From the NCBI RefSeq assembly GCF_023618015.1, contig NZ_JAJKBJ010000028.1, positions 1 to 38,682 on the forward strand: DNA of 38,682 nt, written 5' to 3'. Below are positions 33,172 through 38,682 of the stretch, piece by piece. Position numbers and translations under genes: made by a program. The stretch is from Legionella maioricensis (GTDB taxonomy: Bacteria > Pseudomonadota > Gammaproteobacteria > Legionellales > Legionellaceae). Under the pieces are notes generated by a model, which saw only the letters and a program-made list of their open reading frames with translations, was not told the DNA's origin and did no database searches. Positions within the stretch are counted from its first letter, which is position 1. Each line of letters starts with the position of its first letter.

Positions 33172-34737
33172 ATGGCAGATAAAGATTTTTATAACTTCAG
33201 TCAAACTGATTTATATAAGCAAATGATTGAGACTACCCCAGTACATATGTACTGGAAAAATCTAAAATTTGAATATTTACTCTGCAACTTATTGCAGGCA
33301 ACAAATCTGGGTTTTGCCTGCCCCGCTCAAATTATCGGCAAAACGGATTACGATCTGTTCCCCAAACAGATGGCCGACCAAATTAGAAAAAATGATCTGG
33401 AGGTGCTTTTTAAAAAAGCCCCCTGTATTTTTGAAGAACAAGTGTGCGATATCAGTGGAGTGAACCAGATATACCTGACCCAGAAAATCCCTATATTAAA
33501 CAAGCAGGGAGAACTGTGTGGAATTGCGGGTATTTCAATCAATATAACCGCTAGAAAGAACGCAGAAGAAAAGATCCGCCTTGAAAAAGAAAAGGTTGAG
33601 CTGACTCTTGCAAGCATTATTGAAAACTTGCCAGGGCATGTGTATTGGAAAAATAAAGACTCGGTTTATCAAGGATGCAATTTAGCCCAGGCAAAATCGG
33701 CTGGATTTTCAGATCCTAAAGAAATGATTGGTAAAACAGATTATGAAATGCCTTGGCAGCACGAAGCAGATATTCTAAGAGAATCTGACTTGGCGGTAAT
33801 AAATAATAAAGAAACCCTGACCAGAGAAGAAGCCTCGCAACTGGCAAATTCAGACGAAATCTCTATCTTTTTATCTAAAAAAGCCCCTTTATATAATAAA
33901 AATGGTGATGTAATAGGGGTTTTAGGCGTTTCTTTTGATATCACTGATCGAAAAAAGATCGAACAAGACCTCTGCCAGGCCCAAATGGCAGCTGAAACAG
34001 CCAACCAGGCAAAATCTGAATTTTTACGCAATATGGAACATCAATTACGCACTCCGTTTAGTGGGATTTACAGTATTGTCCAGATGCTTGCCGAAGCTGA
34101 AACTGAGCCTGAAAAAAAGGAACTACTTGAGCTTACCTATGGCTCAGCAAAAGAGTTCCTTGATTTATTAAATGACATCATCGATTTTTCCCGTTATCAG
34201 ACAGAATACACTGCAGTACTTGCCAAAAAATTCGATTTGAAAAAACTCATTGAGAAAACAGTGACCATGCAACAGGCAGCTGCGGTTTCCAAAAAGCTTA
34301 AATTAAGTTCTGAGTATGAGACCGATTTACCTACAGTTTTTATTGGCGATCCCTATAGACTTCGTCGAATTTTATTAAATTTACTAAGCAATGCTATTCG
34401 TTTTACTACAAAAGGACGCGTATCTGTTCAAGTGAAATTAGGTAAAATGATTGATGATAAAAATCTTATCTTGCAGTTAATAGTCATTGATACTGGAATT
34501 GGAATTTCACTTGAAAAACAATCTCTGATTTACGAAAAATTTTATCGTATCCATCCTGCTAACCAAAATAAATACTCAGGTGCAGGACTTGGCCTACATA
34601 TCGTGAAGCAGCTTATGGCTGATTTGGAAGGGGAAATTGAATTGTCCAGTAGTCCAGGAAAAGGTACCACCTTCGTTTGCACCATACCATTCAAAAGACC
34701 ACTGCTAGATATCATCATTGATGAAAATGAAGATTAA
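33172..34737 (+). CDS. Soluble double-PAS sensor histidine kinase
   Basis: A 521-residue cytoplasmic kinase without membrane segments. Two PAS domains (about 15-130 and 147-262) are clear duplicates: both contain MYWKN/VYWKN near their start and IGKTDY in the middle. A HisKA domain follows, with the phospho-acceptor H290 in FLRNMEHQLRTPF, then the ATPase: N-box N407 (LLSNAIRFT), D440 in DTGIGIS, and G2 box GAGLGL at 470-475. All catalytic parts are present. There is no receiver domain and no response-regulator gene nearby, so it must signal to a distant regulator. The H-box reads MEHQLRTP instead of the usual SHELRTP. It is the last gene of the PQ-loop operon; AGGAAAG precedes the ATG. Confidence 0.93.
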   Translation: MADKDFYNFSQTDLYKQMIETTPVHMYWKNLKFEYLLCNLLQATNLGFACPAQIIGKTDYDLFPKQMADQIRKNDLEVLFKKAPCIFEEQVCDISGVNQIYLTQKIPILNKQGELCGIAGISINITARKNAEEKIRLEKEKVELTLASIIENLPGHVYWKNKDSVYQGCNLAQAKSAGFSDPKEMIGKTDYEMPWQHEADILRESDLAVINNKETLTREEASQLANSDEISIFLSKKAPLYNKNGDVIGVLGVSFDITDRKKIEQDLCQAQMAAETANQAKSEFLRNMEHQLRTPFSGIYSIVQMLAEAETEPEKKELLELTYGSAKEFLDLLNDIIDFSRYQTEYTAVLAKKFDLKKLIEKTVTMQQAAAVSKKLKLSSEYETDLPTVFIGDPYRLRRILLNLLSNAIRFTTKGRVSVQVKLGKMIDDKNLILQLIVIDTGIGISLEKQSLIYEKFYRIHPANQNKYSGAGLGLHIVKQLMADLEGEIELSSSPGKGTTFVCTIPFKRPLLDIIIDENED

Positions 34738-34909
34738 CCGACTAAAGACAAGACCTCTATAAATTTTAGTATGGCCAGTAGGATTATTAGAAGTCATCTT
34801 AAAAGAGAAAGTTAAAACTATTTTTCCTGGACTTAAATTAAAATAAGTCACTTTATTGAAGCAATATTGGTAGAATGTGCCTTATTGCTTTAGAAACAGG
34901 ATTTAAAAA

Positions 34910-35239
34910 ATGGATGGGAATGAAGAACCGCTGCAGCCATCTTCTAAGAATTCGATTCCTTATGGTAGTATTGCTTTCCTAACGTCCGCTATGGCAGCTT
35001 ATGCTATGATGCGTAAAGGCAATTATAGGGTTGCATTGCTTCTTTATCAGAACAAAGGCGGCGGCGGATTGAATTTATACAAACAACAAAGTGATGGTCA
35101 ATCAAAACGCTTTTTTGCCATTGATTACCACCCTTTTTGGGATAACACGACAAAGCAAAATGCATGGAAACTTCATTATCATCGTGGTGAAAACCTTAAT
35201 CAGATGAAAAAACATCGTCCCTACCAAGGAGGATGGTAA
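34910..35239 (+). CDS. Small protein with toxin-like histidine-rich C-terminus
   Basis: A 109-residue protein, complete: an in-frame TAA lies two codons before the ATG. Residues about 18-35 are hydrophobic (SIAFLTSAMAAYAMM). The C-terminal half, RFFAIDYHPFWDN...LHYHRGE...KKHRPYQGGW, resembles the compact His/Trp-rich ends of some polymorphic-toxin domains in RHS and LXG proteins, but that likeness is by eye and weak. AGGA lies ten bases before the ATG. It stands alone between the kinase operon and MITE copy 2. No immunity-like partner is obvious. Confidence 0.6.
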   Translation: MDGNEEPLQPSSKNSIPYGSIAFLTSAMAAYAMMRKGNYRVALLLYQNKGGGGLNLYKQQSDGQSKRFFAIDYHPFWDNTTKQNAWKLHYHRGENLNQMKKHRPYQGGW

Positions 35240-35276
35240 TACGTTTCACTATAGAAACTCATTGCAAATACAATAG

Positions 35277-35380
35277 TAGGCAACGTCCCTGAAGTTATTT
35301 TATACACCACTCTCTGAGATTACCTCGATCTACCCCCTCTCCCGCGCTAGTGTGTAAAAAAACTTCAGGGACGTTGCCTA
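35277..35380. mobile_element. MITE-like element, copy 2 (104 bp)
   Basis: The two ends, taggcaacgtccctgaagtt and its inverse, are perfectly matched for 20 bases. The interior is nearly identical to copy 1 (23208-23333), lacking its 22-base insertion. It sits between the 109-residue gene and the promoter of the 619-residue gene. The flanking TA on both sides fits TA duplication; the empty site would read caatagTAatatc. Confidence 0.85.
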
Positions 35381-35419
35381 ATATCAGTAAATGCGATTAG
35401 TTATCACTGTGCCTAAAAA

Positions 35420-35448
35420 TTGACTCAATTATTCTTTATCGTTATACT
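35420..35448 (+). promoter_or_regulatory. Sigma70-type promoter of the 619-residue gene
   Basis: TTGACT (35420-35425) and TATACT (35443-35448) with exactly 17 bases between them, so the match to the consensus is strong. Transcription should start near 35455, leaving a leader of about 20 bases before ATG 35476. It lies just outside MITE copy 2, so the MITE could affect upstream control but does not form the promoter. Confidence 0.75.
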
Positions 35449-35475
35449 TTTCTATTTCTCAGTGGGATTTTCGGT

Positions 35476-37335
35476 ATGCCAAATTTTTTTATGGGTCTTC
35501 TTAATGCAGGTCGTTATACGCTTCATGCCTATATGAAAGGACCTTCCAAGACTATTGAAGAAATGCGGCAAGCACAAAGTAATCGTTCTCTTGCCTTTAC
35601 CGAAATGATGACCCATCTCACTTATACACCTCAGCAAATTTTAGCCCGAAAACAGTATTGGTGTTCACAAACCTTTTTTTTAGCCCAGTTAATTAAAAAC
35701 TACCCTGAAGAAATAAAGGCAATAACCAATACTCCGATTACTGCTGATAATGAAACCGGTTTGCTTGATGCCATAAATAAATTACTGATTGCTTTAGATG
35801 ATCAAGACTGTCTGCAAAAATTTATTCTTCTTTTAAAAGAAGACAGTATAAAAGCCCAAATGACTCAGATAGAAAAAACAGTCCCATCTTCATCTCAACA
35901 TTCGGGTATTCAGTTTTTTTGTGGTGATGTTATCCAATTGATAAACGATTTATCCGCCCAAGGAAAAATGGTTGTTGCGGATAATGCCCCCAACTCTCAT
36001 CGAGATGGAGCTGCGAAGTATTCTGCAGGCTCTGTTGAAGAATTGTTTTCCCGTTATACTGACGAAGCATTAAAGATGGTATTGCATTTTGACGATGTCC
36101 ATCAACGTAATAATGAAAAAGGACAGTATGCCTATACAGAAAAATCAGAACCTATTGATGTAGCAGATTATCAAAAACGTTATCTCAAGATGGTACTGAC
36201 TATTTGCGCCAATCTTGTTGAGAAAAAAGAGTCCTATCTTGAATCAGAAGATTTTTTTAATGATTTATTTACTTCTTTTCCCAATACTAATAACGAATTG
36301 GCACAATTACCTATTTATTTCGATATGCAAAATAATGTCTATGAGGTTCCGGTGGATGGTGGCTTTACTTCTACTCATTGGTTTACCGATACAAAAAATC
36401 TGAACTCAGTAGAGAACATTTTTTCGTTATTGGAAGCACCTCCGACTCTTACCCCTGTGACTGTAGTCAGTTATGCAGCTCCTGATTTACGTAAAATGGA
36501 AACATCACCGCTGGATGCTCGCTCCACGTCAAACACGACATTACAAAATCCCAGAGGTGAAGGTACCTTAGGATGCATGTTATCGGCGGGTATTTCTTTG
36601 CAATGCCAACAGGCAATTAAATTAGCACAACAATATAAAGAAAAAGGGATCAATCAACCTGTAGCGGTTGTGTTTGTCATGCCTGGATGTGGTGCCTTTA
36701 ATAATCCTGAAAAAACGACAGCAGCCCATTTTATCAGTACGATTAAAAATCATTATCCAGAACTTGCCAAACATAACATCACCTGTCATATCGTAGAGTA
36801 TAATACCAGGATGTTGAATCTATTGGTGCATACAGATGAGTTATATGGAGCAGAACTGGGTCAGCTCAATGAAGTAATTAATCAATTGACTGATCCAACC
36901 ATTCGTCAAAAGGCAATCACCGTAAGAGAACAGATTCTTAAGCTTTATGAAGGTGGTGAACAACCCGGCATTCTCGCTCATCACCTTACCTTAACCACTC
37001 AATTGTTGATGTCTCAACCTGGTGAAGCGCGTCGGACAATTACTGCCGAATACCAACAAAATGCCTTGCGAATGCAAAAAAATACAAATGCTTTGTGGAA
37101 TATTTTAGGAGCTGCCATGATTCTTTTAGGGGCTGCTGTAGCCGCAGGGGGAGTTGCTTTAGGAGTTACTGGTGTTGGTCTGGTTCCAAGTACTGCCCTG
37201 ATAGCGGGAGGGAGTGCTTTACTAGCAGTGGGTATAGGACTGTTCGCCAAAAATGATCGTAAGGTCCTTATAAAAATGACTGATGATTTAGTTGATGAAA
37301 GTAATAACTCCATGAGCAATACAATAAGCAACTAA
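35476..37335 (+). CDS. Candidate PARG/macrodomain-like protein with C-terminal membrane hairpin
   Basis: A 619-residue protein with no close family that I know. Residues about 145-440 resemble the microbial poly(ADP-ribose) glycohydrolase fold (TIGR02452/PF10021). The features are VVADNAPNS (166-174), a loop RDGAAKYSAGSVEEL (176-190) in place of the GGG...QEE loop, a later strand VVSYAAPDL (330-338), and VMPGCGAFNNP (401-411) matching the family's GCG-F-N block. The glutamates E188 and E189 are kept, but the glycine triplet and the Q are not. Residues 541-591 form a strongly hydrophobic hairpin, then a basic stretch KNDRKVLIK and a polar tail. There is no signal peptide. It could be a translocated ADP-ribose hydrolase or reader anchored to a membrane; catalytic activity is uncertain. 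Confidence 0.8.
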   Translation: MPNFFMGLLNAGRYTLHAYMKGPSKTIEEMRQAQSNRSLAFTEMMTHLTYTPQQILARKQYWCSQTFFLAQLIKNYPEEIKAITNTPITADNETGLLDAINKLLIALDDQDCLQKFILLLKEDSIKAQMTQIEKTVPSSSQHSGIQFFCGDVIQLINDLSAQGKMVVADNAPNSHRDGAAKYSAGSVEELFSRYTDEALKMVLHFDDVHQRNNEKGQYAYTEKSEPIDVADYQKRYLKMVLTICANLVEKKESYLESEDFFNDLFTSFPNTNNELAQLPIYFDMQNNVYEVPVDGGFTSTHWFTDTKNLNSVENIFSLLEAPPTLTPVTVVSYAAPDLRKMETSPLDARSTSNTTLQNPRGEGTLGCMLSAGISLQCQQAIKLAQQYKEKGINQPVAVVFVMPGCGAFNNPEKTTAAHFISTIKNHYPELAKHNITCHIVEYNTRMLNLLVHTDELYGAELGQLNEVINQLTDPTIRQKAITVREQILKLYEGGEQPGILAHHLTLTTQLLMSQPGEARRTITAEYQQNALRMQKNTNALWNILGAAMILLGAAVAAGGVALGVTGVGLVPSTALIAGGSALLAVGIGLFAKNDRKVLIKMTDDLVDESNNSMSNTISN

Positions 37336-37372
37336 TCCGAGTTGATTCAAAAATCGTACAACTCCATCACCT

Positions 37373-37492
37373 CCTCCTCACGGCATCTCGAGCCTCCTCA
37401 CGGCATCTCGAGCCTCCTCACGGCATCTCGAGCCTCCTCACGGCATCTCGAGCCACCTCACGTCATCTCGAGCCATCTCACGTCATCTCGAG
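37373..37492. repeat. Six 20-bp tandem repeats
   Basis: Units cctcctcacggcatctcgag run head to tail: 37373-37392, 37393-37412, 37413-37432 and 37433-37452 are identical, and 37453-37472 and 37473-37492 differ slightly (ccacctcacgtc and ccatctcacgtc). The last unit joins the adjacent palindrome, whose outer end has the same sequence. There are no spacers, so it is not CRISPR. Copy number is likely to vary. Confidence 0.95.
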
Positions 37493-37556
37493 CCTTGGCG
37501 AGAGATCTCCTGGTTATAGCACGGTACCCAATTAAGGAGATCTCTCGCCAAGGCTC
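37490..37556. repeat. Perfect 21-bp palindrome, diverged gtcatcccgaac-family element
   Basis: The left arm at 37490-37510 (gagccttggcgagagatctc plus c) is perfectly inverted at 37536-37556, with a 25-base loop. Just outside it are cgtcatctc on the left and gatgatg on the right. The plan, cgtcat...c, then a g(c/t)ga core, then gatctcc, parallels the elements at 28-112 and 27553-27635. The remaining bases of 37336-37675 hold the tandem repeats, this palindrome and the terminator, and no gene. Confidence 0.85.
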
Positions 37557-37593
37557 GTGATGATGTGAGAGAGTAAATGATTATCCCATAAAC

Positions 37594-37626
37594 AAAAAAC
37601 GCGCTATAGAAATCATTATAGCGTGT
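37594..37626 (-). terminator. Intrinsic terminator, leftward
   Basis: A 10-bp stem with one G-T pair, acgcgctata (37599-37608) and tatagcgtgt (37617-37626), and an 8-base loop. Read leftward it is followed by a run of six T (37599-37594). It lies 50 bases past the stop of the coiled-coil gene. Confidence 0.75.
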
Positions 37627-37675
37627 TGATAAAGAACACAGCAGGTTATTAAATTAAGCCATCCCACAGTACACT

Positions 37676-38682
37676 TTATTTAATCCCTTTGTTCATTACT
37701 ACATCAGGAACATTCTTTACGATTTCACCTGAAGATGAGGCAAAAAACGTTTGGCCTGCAGACTCCCAAAACTTAGGTGAGCTACCTCTTAATGCCATAA
37801 TACCAAGCACTATTAGACCTGGGAAAATACCCGTCAAGATAATACCTAATATAGCCGCAGCGTTAGCTGTATAGCGTTTCCATGTGGGATCACGGTGCGT
37901 TTTAATTACTTGATCCGCATCATTTAATTGCTCGTAGAACTTAGTCACTTTTTCACTAGGCCTAATTACAGTCTTATCTTGAAGAGTTGCATATAAATCA
38001 CTTACTGCATCAAATTTTTGCTTAAGTTGCAAAGCCTTATCGTCAGGCCATATTATAATCTTATTAACCTGAGTAATAAGACCTGATACATCATTAACCT
38101 TAATATCGAGTGAAGGAGCTACTGATTTTTGTATTTCCCGAGCAAGATGCACTAAATAATTTTTAGTTAATGGGGTCAGTTTATCCCTAACAATTGAGTG
38201 GCATTGCAATTCAATATCACTATTTAAGATATCTTGCAGAGTGGTGTTTTGTTGCCTCAATTGCTCATTATCATCTTGAAGGAAGATATTTTCCTGAATC
38301 AATTTGGCACTTTCATCTGCCACGCTTTCTTTTTCTTGCTTTAAGTCTCTAACAGCATGATCATATTCCCTAGCCTTAAGTTGAGCATCTTCCCGCAAGA
38401 GACGGATTTCTTCGCGGCTTTGAGTATCTAACTCTTGCAGCTGCCGGCGTAACTCAGAAATATCTGTAATGAACTTTTCTTGATCCTTAACGTGAGCCTG
38501 TTCAGCAGAACGCCATTTTTCATTCAATTGTTGATTTAGCTCTTCTTTTTCCCGAGTCAGACGTTCGGTGGTCTCTTTTAACAATTGGGCCGCTTTTTCT
38601 GCTTCCTGTTTCAATTGCTCCTTGTACTGTTCCGTCGTACTCGCAACACGTTTTTCCAATTCCTCGATCTTTTGTTCGCTGT
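37676..38682 (-). CDS. Coiled-coil protein with C-terminal membrane hairpin, 5' end outside window
   Basis: At least 334 residues. The frame is open to the window edge and the sequence there (EQKIEELEKRV) is still coiled coil, so the start lies beyond 38682; an apparent TTG at 38659 is internal. A long coiled coil rich in Glu, Gln and Leu occupies the first about 155 residues seen. A globular linker follows, then a hydrophobic hairpin (YTANAAAILGIILTGIFPG and LIVLGIMAL) and a tail FWESAGQTFFASSSGEIVKN. This layout (coiled coil, membrane hairpin, short tail with aromatic pair) is common in Legionella effectors and recurs in this window. Function is unknown. An intrinsic terminator follows. Confidence 0.85.
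   Translation of the reverse strand, partial: SEQKIEELEKRVASTTEQYKEQLKQEAEKAAQLLKETTERLTREKEELNQQLNEKWRSAEQAHVKDQEKFITDISELRRQLQELDTQSREEIRLLREDAQLKAREYDHAVRDLKQEKESVADESAKLIQENIFLQDDNEQLRQQNTTLQDILNSDIELQCHSIVRDKLTPLTKNYLVHLAREIQKSVAPSLDIKVNDVSGLITQVNKIIIWPDDKALQLKQKFDAVSDLYATLQDKTVIRPSEKVTKFYEQLNDADQVIKTHRDPTWKRYTANAAAILGIILTGIFPGLIVLGIMALRGSSPKFWESAGQTFFASSSGEIVKNVPDVVMNKGIK

Noticed and set aside
37373..37492. Regular 20-bp repeats as a possible CRISPR array
   Set aside because: The units abut with no spacers, and no cas-like gene is in the window.
37342..37560. A 72-codon open frame across the tandem repeats
   Set aside because: It is a by-product of repeats whose 20-base unit lacks stops; its translation is a repeated Ser/His/Leu string.

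Overview
The window looks like a chromosomal segment of a Legionella species, close to L. pneumophila. This rests on the AT-rich coding style, gammaproteobacterial housekeeping genes lying among large proteins of no obvious family, leucine-rich-repeat, J-domain and coiled-coil proteins with C-terminal hydrophobic hairpins (a style common among Dot/Icm effectors), and several families of short palindromic repeats between genes. No rRNA, tRNA, CRISPR array, intact transposase or phage gene was recognised.

Layout. 250-3549 (-) encodes a SWIM/SNF2 ATPase. 3880-6873 (+) is a large unrecognised membrane protein whose leader carries a perfect 20-bp hairpin. 7146-8747 (+) is nadE, convergent with an unrecognised protein with internal repeats (8744-10267, -). 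10447-11853 (+) is a pair of secreted beta-barrel proteins. 11850-17344 (-) is the housekeeping cluster: BON lipoprotein, glyA, nrdR, nusB, thiL, pgpA and an AI-2E-family permease. The riboflavin genes that often sit between nrdR and nusB are absent. 17558-18480 (-) holds a histidine-rich lipoprotein and a small secreted protein. 18663-23044 (+) is an RND efflux pair (adaptor and pump).

23318-27400 (-) is an effector-like locus: an LRR protein, a J-domain protein and a repeat/membrane protein. Reading across frames suggests it is really two genes, each broken by one missing base: the LRR gene near its 5' end, and the J-domain gene between the J-domain ORF and the downstream ORF. A 126-bp MITE-like element has inserted at the 3' end and now supplies the stop codon. 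valS follows (27873-30638, +). 31544-34737 (+) is a compact operon: a PQ-loop (SemiSWEET-like) transporter, an unknown protein and a double-PAS histidine kinase without a receiver domain. After a 109-residue protein and a second MITE copy comes the most novel candidate, a 619-residue protein (35476-37335, +) with a strong promoter. It has a remote microbial-PARG/macrodomain-like centre and a C-terminal membrane hairpin. The window ends in a tandem-repeat and palindrome block and a coiled-coil/membrane protein cut by the window edge.

The repeats form at least five families. One has the outer sequence gtcatcccgaac (28-112 and 27553-27635, with a relative at 37490-37556 whose outer edge is expanded into a 20-bp tandem array). 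The others are acgtcccgcggcttg, cccgggttac, a cgtccttgcgag palindrome, and the MITE with TA target sites. All function statements come from motif recognition by eye; no database search was run.
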